The notes below the pieces were generated by a model. The model was given only the letters and a program-made list of their open reading frames with translations. It made no database searches and was not told the DNA's origin. A stretch of 64,000 bases of DNA, taken from positions 1-64,000 of the forward strand of contig MNCI01017637.1 in assembly GCA_015680685.1 (NCBI GenBank), read 5' to 3'. Every line of letters starts with the position of its first letter. Position 1 is the stretch's first letter. This DNA comes from Gnetum montanum. Its lineage: Eukaryota > Streptophyta > Gnetopsida > Gnetales > Gnetaceae. The position numbers were made by a program, and so were the translations under genes. This document shows positions 11,331-22,641 of this stretch, in pieces.

Positions 11331-12757
11331 ATCCCATTATCCGATACATGTCCTAATGAATTCCTCTTTGCTAGGGCTATAACTAAACAAATGTCCAATG
11401 AGTGAAAATGGTGTAATAAAATTCTCACGCATATTCTCACTCATGAGATGCCACAAGGGTTTGAGTACCAAAAGAAATAGTAGTTTCTTCACTAGGTAGA
11501 GCACTTCATGAAGATTAATAGACACCTCTACAAGGTGTGTGCCAATGGCCTAGTTCTTTGGTGTGTTCCTGATGTTGATCAACTGCACATTCTCCAAGAA
11601 ACTCATGAAGGTCCTTGTGGAGGACACTATGCTAGGAGATTCATGGCCATTAAAATCTTAATGGTAGGGTACTATTGAACAACACTCTTCAGGGATGCTC
11701 ACCATTTCATCTGCTCTTATGAACAATGCCAACAAGATGGTGGAATGATTGCTCAAATTGAGGGACTTCAATAATCGATTCAACCATTAGAACCATTTGA
11801 CATTTGGGGCATTGATTTCAAGGATCCCATCACACCCATGTCAAATGGAAAGGCATACATCATAATCATTGTTAACTATTGTATGAAATGGGTAGAAGTA
11901 GCAGTTTTCATCAACTATACATCTTCTACTATTTCTTGATTTGTACAACCAAATGTTGTAAATAGGTTTGATATGCCATGTGCATTAATTTCTGATAATG
12001 GAAATCATTCTACAAGCACTACTTTTTGGAAACTCATGCAATGCTTGGGGTTTCAATACAAACTCACAACACCTTACCATCCCCAAGATAATGGTCATGT
12101 TGAGGTTACCAATAGGGAAATCATAAGAATACTAAGAAGAACTATTAGCAAGTATAGAAAGGATTGGAGCACAAAACTCAACGATGTCCTTTGGGCCTAC
12201 CACTCAACATGGAAACTTCCTATAGGCTATTCTTCCTATGACCTTATGTATAGAAAATTATCAACACTTCCTATTCAATTTGAACTTTGTACATATTCAA
12301 CAACTTGTGACCTTGACCTTGACTTAAGTCTAGCCTAAAAACAATGATTGATGAATGTCAACTTGCTAGATGAAAGGTGGTTAGTGGCATTATCATCTAA
12401 TGAGTTGCACAATGCCTATAACAAAAAGCATCATGACTTGAAAATTAGAGAAGTTAAATTTCAACAAGGAGACAAGGTTCTTTATTGGAACCCTAGACAC
12501 ATACCACAATGAACTAAGTTTCATACATTGTGGGAAGGACCTTACATCATTTATGAAACTTTTCCTTCTAGGGCCATGATAATCTATAAACTTGAGAGCC
12601 CAAACAAGAAACAATTGGTCAACATCCAACAAATTAAACCTTTCCATGAGCATACGCTAACTAACACAACAAGCACCTCATCCGATGGAGAACCATGCTC
12701 CATATTTTGGATCTCCTCCTCTCAATTTAGTCATGGGGGATATGGCCAACCATGCTA
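11331..12757 (+). pseudogene. Ath-1 integrase
   Basis: Zinc finger HEGPCGGHYA near 11600 followed by CSYEQC near 11715. The catalytic core has D in WGIDF (about 11810), D in SDNGNHS (about 11990) and E in NGHVEVTNRE (about 12095), so the DDE triad itself is intact although the frame is broken by stops and shifts. The C-terminal part (12360-12757) has VKFQQGDKVL and LWEGPYIIYE, the usual SH3-like end, and no chromodomain. Confidence 0.85.
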
Positions 12758-13233
12758 ACCGTTCAAGTAGCTCCTTAGTTTTTCAACTTTTTTGTTTTAG
12801 ACATTTTTCATTTTAACAATGTTTTTTTTTTACATGTTCTTTGTTTTACATCTTTTTGTTTTTATGTTATTAGTCTTTTCATAATCCAACTATACACATC
12901 TTCATAATAGTTTTCAATGAATTCCTTTTTTCATTATTGTGAGTTCTTATTTCCTCTTCAAATATTTCCTTATAATGGAGTACTTAATATAATTAACCCT
13001 ATCTATCATCCTTCCTGCTAACACTACTTAAGGAACTAATCAACCATAATCAAAACCTAGCTGAGTGTAACCACCGACAAGACAAGACATTTAATAGTTA
13101 TGTGTTACACATTGCATACTAATTCATGATTTTGTTGTAATTGTGGTGGGAAGCATAGGCTGGAAGCAAGACTATCTTCACCAAGGATGATGCAGCAGTA
13201 CCACACTAGGAGGATCATTCATGCTCATTGGAT

Positions 13234-13284
<51 letters not shown>

Positions 13285-13520
13285 CTTCTACTACTAAGAG
13301 GTGTTGGATGTTAGTGATATCCAGGGTATTTACTTCTCTTTTCATGAACATCCAATGTTATAAAAATTGTAATTCCATACACCTAGGCACTCAAAGTTTG
13401 TATGTCTATTTCATCTAAGTCATTTTGTGTGAGAGTCAATAATTCCATACCTATCCAATATGTTATGTTGTAACGAACTTTTTCCTCCTCTTCTTAACTT
13501 GAGGATGAGTTTTCATTCAA
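12758..13520 (+). other. Ath-1 3' untranslated region
   Basis: No gene. T-rich stretch at 12776-12860, then AT-rich sequence and the CT repeat. Ath-2 and Ath-3 have the mirrored A-rich stretch after their integrases, so this is a family feature. Confidence 0.7.
13233..13280 (+). repeat. (CT)n microsatellite
   Basis: About 24 CT/TC units. It produces the Leu-Ser repeat in the frame 13221-13418, which is not a gene. A shorter GA tract at about 55463-55486 lies in the same part of Ath-3 on the opposite strand. Confidence 0.95.
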
Positions 13521-13531
13521 TCATGGGGGTA
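13521..13531 (+). other. Polypurine tract of Ath-1
   Basis: TCATGGGGGTA directly before the 3' LTR. The same string in the same position occurs in Ath-3, so it is likely the plus-strand primer site although short. Confidence 0.65.
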
Positions 13532-14380
13532 TGATGAAACATGTTTTGCTATCTACTTTGACATCAGGTATGCAATGTCGGAGTTGCAACATTGTGTACG
13601 TGACGTCAGGGCCTTGGTCCAACATTGCATATCCAACATCAAGGTATATTCCCCAAGTCTATAAATACCATGCTTGGGCTCTAATTTTTAATAGTCAATT
13701 TTAGTTTTTAGTCAAAGTAGCGAAGCTCCTGCCATTTATTTTCCTTAGAGTTAGAATATTTTCTAAGTGCTTGTAGAAGGAGTCTAAAGTGCGTACAGAT
13801 CTTTGTTCAAGCACTGATGTACTTGAGCACAGTAGTGTGACAGGAATAAAATGAACTCTTTTGAAAATCCTTGCAACACTAAGAATAGCTTAATATTTTC
13901 TTTAATGCATTTTACTTATTCTTTACTTTAATGCATTTGATTAAGTAGTTTATTTTCAGCAAGTAATGAATACAAGCATGACCACTTTGAGCATTCATAT
14001 AGTACTTGGTAACCTAGTAACGCTTAACATTTGGTAGCCTAGTAGTGCTAGATGTGTTTAGGAAAGTGGGGTGGTTACTTGTGTTAGGGTAGCTAGGCAA
14101 TAGACATTAGTTTTCAATCTACTCTACCCTTATTCTTGTTGTAGGCAATTACATCCATAAAATATAAAATGACAAAAATTCATATATCTCAATTACACTT
14201 AAACCATCCCCTTAAGACTCACAAGTGTAGTTGGGAAGACAAAAAACATTCTCAACATCATTTCACTTCCTAGAGAAACTAGTGTACGAGATAACTATAG
14301 CTCCACGAAATTTGATTAGATCATGTATAACACCTTAGTGATTTGTATGGTTGGGCATAGGGGTATCTCACTGCCCATTA
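13532..14380 (+). repeat. Ath-1 3' LTR
   Basis: Pairs with 5699-6522. It ends CCATTA where the 5' copy has CCATCA, a C-to-T change in the terminal CA. The GAAAG target duplication follows at 14381-14385. TATAAATA is at 13660. Confidence 0.93.
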
Positions 14381-14385
14381 GAAAG

Positions 14386-15739
14386 GCTCCAGGCTTTAAA
14401 AATAGCAAAAACTCCATTTGTGTTGAATGGAAAGTGTGGAAAAATGACTAAGTTCCTATCACTATTTAGAACATTTTTGTCCTACGTTGACGGGGATGCA
14501 TTAATATAGCCATAGAAAAAAAAATTTCCACATAAAAAACTAAGAAAAAATAAGGAGTTTTTCAATGAAANTTTTCCACATAAAAAACTAAGAAAAAATA
14601 AGGAGTTTTTCAATGAAATTAGAGTCTAGAGGAATCCAGAAAAGTTGCAAACAAAATGAAATGCTTGAAGAATGCTAAACTATGATAAAAAAAGGAGATT
14701 TAACTTAGAGATTATTGGTCCATGAGTGCAAAACTAGATGTAATCGATGTGGAATTCAAAATGTTTGAAAGAAAAAATGACTAAGGTATAAGAAACTTAA
14801 CCAGTCCAACTAAGGAGTATGCAAGTCGCTCTGACCCCCCCAATAGTAGACTCATGTCCATAATGCTCTTCCATGTCCTCAAAATGAGGAGTTAATGGGC
14901 CCCACAAATGATTAATGGTTGTGGATTGTTAAAGACCAAATCACCTAAGAAGTCATCAAGGAATTTTAATTGTTTACCAATGAACTCTTGAAACAATCAT
15001 GAAAAGAGGTAGTAAGGTGGTTTATGAAAAGAATTGCTAGATGAGAGAGAGTGTGGGATGGAGTTTCCCATGGTGGTCAAATGAAGTCCCTTATGGAAAA
15101 TGTGATTAATTATGACCTAACAACTTTATTGATTAGTCCAAATCAAGACCATCCACTTCCAATGACTTCACATTGATACTTTAGACTATTCCACTATATA
15201 ATAGACAAGAACATCCCCATAGACCACTCACCATTCCTAAAGAAGAAAAAAAGAAAAGCAGGAAGTGAAAAGGGCCTTAGTTAGAGGGGTGCTTTTAGGC
15301 ATGTATAACATGTCTTTCCAACCCCATAACTCGTGATTCTAGCCTATTATTTTGTCTAAGGGATGTGCTTTGAATTTCCATTCTTATTATTTGTTGTTGC
15401 TATTTTTTTTTCTTTTTTTTTCTTTGAATGGGAACCACACCATGCAATGAGATTACTTCATGTTTATTATTCTATGGTTGAATGGTGAGAAATCCATGGA
15501 AACACTCATGTAACTTAGATGATAGGTAGGTACAAAAGTGATAAATTTCTTTGAAGTCACACACTTGTTAATCCACTTAATTCGTCCAAATCTTGGAAAG
15601 TACAAAGGTAACTAGTTCATTCTAAGTTGTTATTAAGAAGGAACCTCACATTTCCAAAGTGAGGAAACACTGTAGAGTTGGTTGTAGTGATGGATGACAT
15701 GGACTCACTACCTATTAACATGAAAAGAATCAATGTCCC
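14386..15739 (-). mobile_element. Ath-2 3' non-coding segment between Ath-1 and Tat-1
   Basis: Lines up with Ath-3 at about 55780-56890: both have GGCCTTAGTTAGAGGG followed by a TTATTTTGTCTA block, and both have GGATGACATGGACTCA near their end. This shows the stretch belongs to Ath-2 and that Ath-1 and Tat-1 are later insertions. No coding sequence is visible. Confidence 0.75.
14525..14618. other. Duplicated sequence around a single N
   Basis: 14525-14570 and 14573-14618 are the same 46 bases around the N at 14571. Likely an assembly join artefact. Confidence 0.85.
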
Positions 15740-15744
15740 ATTAG
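15740..15744. repeat. Target-site duplication of Tat-1 (left)
   Basis: ATTAG, repeated at 35373-35377 directly after the other LTR. Confidence 0.9.
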
Positions 15745-17495
15745 TGTAGCGACTGAAAATGTTGGCGACTAGAAAACATCGAGGGGTCGTCAGGCGCGAC
15801 AGTTTCGACCCTGTACCCGCGGGAGGGCCATGCTGGGTGTGTGCAGATACGGGGTGCCCTGAATGGTCTGGTTGATCAAACAGGGACTTACATCAACGTT
15901 TATATAGCCTTTTGCAACATGTACTTTTGAGATGGAATGGAAATGCGAAATAATGCTTGAAAGTAAATAAAGCAGAAAAATGTGACAACAATGCGAAGTA
16001 ATGCTTTGAAAGTGAATAAAATAGAAAAAATAATGCAAATGAGAAAATAGGCAAGAGATAAAGTAAAGTGTAGTTAGAAACATGCACCACTCCGAAGCTA
16101 CAGACTTGCTCTATCAAGATAGATACAGTCGGTTGCACAGCGTGATGAAGTGTAGAGATCCCGAGAGTAACTAGGGCGTATAGGGAACAGAACAGTTGGT
16201 GCGCTTGGGGGTGACCTTGGGCGCTAACAATATAGGGATTCTACCAAGGTGGTAGAAAGGGTATACAAAAAAATACCAGCTAAACATGCTAACTGTTTGC
16301 AGAGTCAAACACAAAGCTTACAATATTGTCGCAACGTGCCGGGGAGAGAGCTTGAGTGCCAGAGAAAAGAGTAGGAGACCTATTGAAAGAGTGCCAATCG
16401 AACCAGGGATTGGACGTCTTTTAAATGCTATTTTTCAGAAAATTTTGAACGCTTTGACTGCTATTTTGTTCAAAATTTTTGAACCCCTTGAATGTTGTTT
16501 CTTAGGGAATTTATAGGACCAAAAGGCATGCGAAAGGGGTAGTTTGAATGCCATGTGCCTCGGGCCCACGTTGACTTGCTAGCGCCACACATGCCGCATA
16601 TGACTGTTGGACCCGCAAGACCGTTGTGATGCGAACCTACTATGCCATAGCTATAAACCTACCACGCATAATTGTGCCGTCAGCGTGTGGAGACGTGTGC
16701 CAATGGTCCAATTAGGTGAAGTGCATTGATGTCGCATAACCACCTACACGCCTTGCTATGCTTTGTAGCGTAGCATGCTTGGTGTAGCATCTTGTTGTTT
16801 GTTCTAGTACATGTGCGATGCATGCTTGCTATGCTATGCTACACTACATAGTGTAGCGTAGCGTAGCAATTGGCCTTAGTTGTGAAAGCTTTGTCGATTT
16901 ATCAACTTTGCTTCTTGCGATACATGTCTCGCGAACTCTACTGTTTCTACCCTTCGAGCTACCTTCTATCTCTTCCACAGGATTGCTACACCTTGCTATG
17001 CCTTCTAGCTCAGTGTAGTGTAGCAGTAGACATGGTTCGCCACTTCTTGACAGAGAGGGACATTGGTGAAGGATTTGAAATTGAGTGTGGGGAACTATTG
17101 GTGAAGCTATTACCATGCTACGCTACGTTATGTGACGTAGCGTAGCATGGAACTTCATTCTGCAACTGTCTTCCAAAGCTTGCTATGCTACATGGCGAGG
17201 CGTAGCGTAGCATAGCAGACTTCATGACTTAGAAAACTTGCTCAACTGTTCCTAGTGCACCTAGAATGCTATTGCCAACTTCGCGCTATTTCTGAGTAGG
17301 CTGTGGACTGGACAGGCTACTTAGGTGAATAGGTAGGATGAGCTGTAGAGCCTGTTTACACCTAAAGTAGAAAATTTGTTGAACTGGCTGGCTTGGATTT
17401 AGAGTGTTCTCCTCCTAATAAACTATTTTAGTGCTTGGTCATATTGCAAGGCCTGGTGAAGCAAAAATGACCTCGCATTTTTTTGAGGTGTTTCA
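15745..17495 (-). repeat. Tat-1 3' LTR
   Basis: Pairs end to end with 33631-35372. On the minus strand it begins TGAAACACCTC and ends GTCGCTACA. In a 63-base stretch near its end (about 15768-15830) I count 14 differences between the two LTRs, 13 of them transitions; other parts are closer. Several near-perfect hairpins made of GCTACGCTA/TAGCGTAGC lie at 16825-17215. Open frames at 15790-16138, 16286-16516 and 16844-17145 fall in the LTR and are not genes. Confidence 0.93.
17113..17150. repeat. Perfect hairpin in Tat-1 LTR
   Basis: Arms 17113-17128 and 17135-17150 (CCATGCTACGCTACGT and its complement) are perfect with a six-base loop. The other LTR keeps the hairpin with 17-base arms at 34989-35005 and 35012-35028. 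Confidence 0.9.
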
Positions 17496-17511
17496 TTGGC
17501 CCCTCTTTGTC
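17496..17511 (-). other. Polypurine tract of Tat-1
   Basis: On the minus strand GACAAAGAGGGGCCAA directly precedes the LTR start TGAAACACC. It is the likely plus-strand primer site and confirms that the left LTR is the 3' one. Confidence 0.8.
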
Positions 17512-18617
17512 AATGTCTAGAGAATAGGCTCGATAGATGTCGGCAAAGAATACGAAACAACGCAGCAGACGAAATGCTAAGGTTATCACTTGGTGAGTGT
17601 CAAGACGTCGCTTGGCCGCACTTGAGATTGTTGCATTGGTTTTGCAAAGGTTAAGGCAGAGAGCAAAGATGATGTTTAGTAGAGTCCCTCATCAAAATGC
17701 TCTGAAGGACTCCTTTGCATTTTCATCTTTGGCTGGTGATGTTCTTCAAACTCTCGTAGGACAGGTACTTCCTTCACAGGATGAGTTGCATTACATTCAT
17801 GAAGGATTTTGACCCACCTACAAGTGTGTTCCATGTGGCGAGCTGTGTTACGCGTGCCACGGAACTGGCACTGTGTTCCCTAGGCGGCGAGTTTTGTTAC
17901 GTGCACCATGGAACTGGCATTGTGTTCCCTAGGTGGCGAGCTGTGTTATGTGCACCACAGGAGTTTGAACTTTGTAGTAGCCAAGCTAGCCGAGGCACTT
18001 TCTTTGCGATGCTGTAGCATTTGCTGCTATGGCGAGATGTGTCTGTGAGGACAAGGTATTGCTGGCTGCTGGCATTATTGTGACTCTTGGGAACCATCGC
18101 TGGAGTGAGATGCCCAAAGCAGGAAGGCTAGCAGCGGCCTTGGTAGCACTGGCATAGAGGAGCTGGCCTCCAAGGCACCGGGAGTCATTGTGGATGCGGA
18201 TGCACTAGATTCCCCGCCAAAGGCATGCATGCTTAGTTCAACTATGGGATTAGCTACCACATAGCTAAATGTTGTGTAGGCTGAGACATTGGTAGGGGAC
18301 TGGAGAGCAACAATATTGTGGCTGGGCCACAATACTATTGGCACTCTAGATGTGGGAACTAGCCAAGGAACTACCTTCAGGGCGATGGGCCATGGTGACG
18401 GTAGGTTCGAAGGGCCAGTGTGATGCCATATGGTTTCTTCAAAGGGTTAGCATGATGCCAAGGGTGGCGGTGTCACGTGTATTCCAAACCACGTTCTTGG
18501 TGTATCGTGAACGACGTTCTATAGCTATGATGTCCCACCCACACATTAGCATCGCGCCCACTCATTCGATGTGTATTTGGTGTTGGTGCATGCTGGGGAT
18601 GCGACGTGAACCCAATT
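17512..18617 (-). other. Tat-1 3' non-coding region
   Basis: No gene. At 17825-17962 there are three copies of a unit of about 57 bases, each with GTGTTCC, GGCGAG and a CACGGAACTGG-like string. Open frames at 17597-18344 are not supported by any motif. Confidence 0.6.
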
Positions 18618-18945
18618 TAAGGTCTTGGTAGACCACATGCTGGTTTAAGATCCCAGCAGACCACTGTACTAGTTTAAGGTCCTAGCAGACTGTACATGCC
18701 AGTTTATCATCGTAACGGACGTGCAATGCCAGTTTATAGTCATAGTGGACTAACAGTGCCATTTTTATGTCATAGCAGACGATCGCTGCCAGTTTTATGC
18801 CATAGTGGGCACTGCTCGATGCCACTAGTTTATCGTCATTACATACGCTTCTCGGTACTGTTGCTAGTTTATCGTCATAGTGGATGGTGCTTGGTGCGAC
18901 TACCAGTTTATCGTCATAGCGGACTGTGCTTGTTGTTGCCGTTGT
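18618..18945 (-). repeat. Tandem array after integrase (Tat-1)
   Basis: About eight or nine loose units of 35-45 bases. In the element's sense each contains a CTATGACGATAAACTGGCA-like core. Tat-2 has a longer array with the same core after its integrase (53095-53765). The frame 18696-18968 with a periodic peptide is this array translated. Confidence 0.85.
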
Positions 18946-18948
18946 GCT

Positions 18949-20110
18949 TCAGACGTAGTATGGCTTGAGGTATGAGTGGTTCACTGGGTTGGTGAACTCA
19001 TTGCCGTCCATGTCTGCTAGTTTGAAGGCTCCATTTCCAAAGGCTTTAGTGACCACATAAGGACCTTCCCAGTTGGTTGAGAATTTGCTCACGTGCTCAC
19101 GGATGACCTTGAGGATGAAGTTTCCCTTTTTCACTGGGCATCGGTGTAGGTTTGCACGGTGCTTCTGTTGTTGTTTGCTCTGGTAGCGCTCGATGCATTT
19201 CAGTGTCTACGCATGCTCCTCCTCCTCTGAGTCGAGATCAATGGATCATGACTCATTGTTCTAGGCTTCACTCACGACATCCGTGAGGATCATCTGGAGT
19301 GAGGGTACCTGCAACTCGAGAGGCAATACTGCTTTAGATCCATAAACAAGACTGTAAGGGGTCTTACTCATTGCAGTTCTGCACGTTGTTCAGTAGGCCC
19401 AAAGGACATAGAGGATTTGCTCATGTCACTGCCTCTTGTTGTTGTTGAGCATCCGCTTCAGCAGGTTGATGATGGACTTATTTATAGCCTCTACTTGCCT
19501 GTTTGCCTGCGCATAATAAGGGGAAGAAAATGATTATTTAATGCCTAGATTTCTATAGAATATTTGAGTTTCCGTATTGTTGAATTGTGGACCATTTTCG
19601 GTCACAATAGTCATTGGAAGCCCAAACCCTATCACAATGTTGTCGAGGATGAAATGGTAGATTTTCTGAGACGTCATCTTCCTTAGGGGAATAGCTTCCA
19701 TCCACTTGGTAAAATATTTTGTGGCGGTGATAATGAAGCTATGCCCCAAAGAGGACTTAGGCATGATAGGCCCTATGAGGTTTAATTCCCATCGTTGGAA
19801 GGGCCATGTGATTTGCGTTGGGTGTAGATCTATAGGTGCTATGTGTATGAGATTTACGTATCTCTAGCACGTGTCGCACGTCTTGACTTTCGATAGGCAT
19901 TCATGCTCCATGTAAGGCCAATAGTACCCTAGGAATATGATTTTGGCAGCCATGGCCCTGGGTGCTATGGGTCCACCTTATAACCCCTTATGAACTTCAT
20001 TAACTACCTTCTGTGCTTGCTCGTCACCCATGCATGCTAGCAATATCCTGTCATAGGAGTTTCGGTACAGGGCATCACTTCCCATGAGCACATATTGCCG
20101 GGCACGCTTA
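18949..20110 (-). pseudogene. Tat-1 integrase
   Basis: Near 20080 the N-terminal part resembles SYDRILLACM; the first Cys and His of the zinc finger are altered (GLxGGPIAPRAM), but KTCDTC remains. In the core, LGHSFIITATKYFTKW is near 19740. The second catalytic position reads VTENGPQF (D to E, about 19595) and the third is kept in QANRQVEAIN (about 19500). The C-terminal end, 18949-19134, has FSTNWEGPYVVTKAF and ends HSYLKPYYV. Tat-2 ends the same way. Strand transfer would be lost with the changed aspartate. Confidence 0.85.
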
Positions 20111-20149
20111 CGGATTGCATCTCTCTAGGTAGATGTCAATCCACCTGGG

Positions 20150-20720
20150 GGCTGACCGTGCTGTAGATAAGCTTTAATGTTGGCATACCACTCTTGGGGT
20201 ATCCGTAGCATTGATAGATGCCATGTGTTCCACCTAATTGATAGACTCTGCACATTCTATGATCAAGGTTGGCAGGTCTGCGAAGGAATGTGATGGAATG
20301 TATAACGCAAAGGTAGCTAAAGCGTCTACCATGGTGTTTTCATTGCGTGGAATGTATCACACATCAGTGGTCACAAATTGCTTAAGTAGGGTTTTTTCTA
20401 CGTCGCAGTAGGGCTGTAGGTGCATAGTTTTGCAGGTGTAGACTTCGGTAATTTGATTCACGACTAGTTGTGAATCTCCCCAGATTGCCAGGTGTTGTAT
20501 GCGTAGTGCTTAGGCAATTAAGAGGCCTCTAAGTAGCCCCTCATACTCTGCCATGTTGTTGGTGCAAGGGAGCATAAATCGATAAGCAGATGGGTGCATT
20601 TCCCCAGAGGAGAACGTGATCATGGAAGCGACGCTACTTCCTCGCATGGTTGAGGCACCGTCGAAGTGTAAAGTGGCTTCGAAATGCGACAGGACAATGT
20701 TGACATTGCTAACGTATTCA
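20150..20720 (-). pseudogene. Tat-1 second RNase H (archaeal-type)
   Basis: Begins near 20680 with LHFDGASTMRGSS, then MAEYEGLLRGLLIA, GDSQLVVNQI near 20470 and TMVDALATFAL near 20320. These are the four acidic motifs of the archaeal-type RNase H that Tat-lineage elements are known to carry in addition to the gypsy RNase H. All four acidic residues are present. One stop follows LLIA (about 20510). The domain lies between the first RNase H and the integrase, as in the family. Tat-2 lacks it. Confidence 0.88.
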
Positions 20721-21290
20721 TCCAAGAACTCGGGGTCTATGGTTGCCTGGTCGTTGACTGGCGAGGCCGTGAGTTGGGTCACTCTGGCTTGACCTTTTGT
20801 CGATGATTGAATTACATAGCATAGGTTGAATTCCACGGTTATTGCCTTCCATCGAGCTATCTTGCTACTTTTGTATAGGTTGCTGGTGATAGCCTGGAGT
20901 ATATGGCTTTTGCAAATGATGTTGGTTGTGCTGCGGTACAGATAATGCCACCACTTTTTAAGTGCGAACACTAAGGCTAGGAAATTCCTCTCCACTTCAT
21001 TGTAGTTTTCCTTGTATGCTACTAGTGCATGGCTTAGGTAATACACTGGTATCTTAGAACCATCATCTCACTTCTGACATAGCAATGACGCTATGGATGT
21101 GTTAGAGGTGGCAAGGTATATGAAGAAAGGTTTGTCCCTTCATGGCGGGTGCATCGTCGGGAGGTGCGAGAGTTCTTTCTTCAAATTGTTGAAGGCTTGT
21201 TGACACTGGGTTGTCCATTCGAAGTCAACCTGCTTCTTTAGAAAATGTTGCATGGGGTGTAACTTGTCGGTCAAGCTTGCTATAAACCTT
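20721..21290 (-). pseudogene. Tat-1 gypsy RNase H and connection
   Basis: In the element's sense: FEWTTQCQQAFNNLK near 21220, a worn FIYLA segment where the first Asp lay, YYLSHALVAYKENYNEVERNFLALVFALKKW near 21040, and a tail KIARWKAITVEF leading into the second RNase H. The frame 20510-21046 spans both RNase H domains without a stop. With the catalytic part changed, this first domain may have been the 'connection' already in the ancestor. Confidence 0.8.
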
Positions 21291-22140
21291 CGAATGAATT
21301 ACACCCTGCCTTGTAAACCACGTAACTCTTTAACGTTTGTGCGAGGCGCTAGGTTGACGATGGCCTTGACTTTGTCAGGATCCACCTGTATTCCGGCCTC
21401 CAATACTATAAATCTTAACATGCATCTGATTTTCACCTCGAAAACACACTTCTTAGGATTGAGGCGTAAATCGTGCATTTGGCAGCATTTGAGGACTACC
21501 CCTAGGTCGTGTGGGTGATCAGCGGCCTCTTTGGAATTGAACGCTATATCATCCACATAGTTGTTTAATTTTTCTAGGATATAGTCACTAAAAATGTAGA
21601 TCATAGCTCGCTAGTAGGTTGCTCCAGCATTTTTGAGCCTGAAAGGCATCATGATATAGCAAAAGGTCCCCCATGGGGTCATAAAGGTTGTTGACAGCTG
21701 GTGCTCTAGGTTAATGCAGATTTGATTGTACCTGGAGAAACCATCTATAAAGGATAGCAGAGCATGACTAGCCATGGTGTCAATGAGTTGATCGATGCTC
21801 GGGAGTGGGAAGTTGTCTTTGATCGTTGCTTGGTTCAAGTCTTGAAAGTCTATACAGATCCGTATTCCTCCCGTTTTCTTCGAAACCACAACGATGTTGG
21901 ATATCCACTCTAAATAGTCAACTGCACGGATGAAACTTGCTTGGTATAGCTTAGTGATTTCATCCCTCACAGCTAGTACGATTTCTAGCTTAACTTTGCG
22001 AGATTTTTACTTAACTATCTTTACGTGGGGGTCTAGGACGATGTTGTGCTAAATCAGCCATGGGTCCAGACCCGGCATGTCATTGTATGAGCATGCGAAG
22101 ACATCGATGTTGTCTTGCAAAACTTTGGCTATATTTTTGT
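21291..22140 (-). pseudogene. Tat-1 reverse transcriptase
   Basis: RDEITKLYQASFIR (about 21965), SNIVVVSKKTGGIRICIDFQDLNQAT, FPLPSIDQLID, TPWGTFCYIMMPF and, after a TAG at about 21615 that was CAG, the catalytic LNNYVDDIAFNSK near 21560. Then NPKKCVFEV and ELRGLQGRV follow. The YVDD box is intact and only a few stops break this part of pol. Confidence 0.9.
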
Positions 22141-22540
22141 GCGTTTACGTGTCTAGGAGGGAGCTGAGTTTCAATGTTTTTACTTTCTCCTTTGATGTGG
22201 TTACAGGTATCTCGACAAGAGGGTCTTCGGTTACATCCCTGACCTCTAAGTCTAGGGCTTGGACCAAATGCTTGGGCCAGTCTGGGGATGCCTCTAAGGC
22301 TACTATGGTACCAGTTGTGGTCAACCCCCAGTCAATCATATCGAGGTTCAACTATCTCGTAAGCTTGCCCTATGGCCTTGTTAGTGTTAAAGGTGTGGAA
22401 AGGTCGCAAGGGATTTCCATCTCTTACTTGACCTGCCATCATAAGATGAAAGCCTGGTTAAGAGGCATTTGTTGGCAGGAATTGCATGTAACAAAAATTT
22501 GCAAAGTAGTGATGCGATGCAACTTGTGAAGTGTGATGAT
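22141..22540 (-). pseudogene. Tat-1 pol segment upstream of reverse transcriptase
   Basis: 22145-22351 reads MIDWGLTTTG, ASPDWPKHLVQAL and VEIPVTTSKEKVKTLKL, and continues after a stop into the RT leader with NIDVFACSYNDMPGLDP. Tat-2 has ASIEAPLDWPNHLVKAL and AFAxSYEDMLRLDP at 50230-50490, so this is a real part of pol and not intron. Confidence 0.75.
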
Positions 22541-22641
22541 GTAAAGATTGCGAGTTGCCCAAGTTAGGGTCATGGCGGACCGCCAAGGCACAAAAGCATA
22601 GGACTGCTGTCGTAAAATGTGAAGTTGTATGACTGTCGATA

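Larger units (their letters stand above)
5699..14380 (+). mobile_element. Ath-1: complete Athila-like Ty3/gypsy retrotransposon
   Basis: An 8.7-kb element with two LTRs (824 and 849 bases), a tRNA-Asp-type primer site, gag, protease, reverse transcriptase, RNase H, integrase, purine tract and a 5-base target duplication. There is no chromodomain after integrase, and the pol sequence (for example FRLLNMATFKDHF before the RT palm) places it in the non-chromovirus Athila/Tat branch, nearer Athila. All frames are broken, mostly by transition-type stops, so it cannot move on its own. It sits inside the 3' part of Ath-2, which continues on both sides (2654-5693 and 14386-15739). Confidence 0.93.

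Noticed and set aside
13221-13418. Small protein with a Leu-Ser repeat
   Set aside because: Translation of the CT microsatellite.
15790-16138. Two overlapping minus-strand open frames, repeated at 33617-34024
   Set aside because: They lie in the two Tat-1 LTRs and are repeated only because the LTRs are; codon pattern and lack of motifs speak against a gene.
16825-17215. Hairpins as terminators, CRISPR repeats or an origin
   Set aside because: Plant nuclear context, no spacer pattern, and the motif occurs only inside the LTRs and related parts of one element.
18618-18945. Array as a CRISPR
   Set aside because: Units are degenerate and contiguous, without constant-length unique spacers, and occur inside a retrotransposon.
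18696-18968. Periodic 90-residue protein with repeated RHSG-like units
   Set aside because: It is the translation of the tandem array after integrase, on the strand opposite to pol.
22077-22529. 150-residue plus-strand frame
   Set aside because: Opposite strand of the pol segment before the Tat-1 RT, which is conserved in Tat-2.
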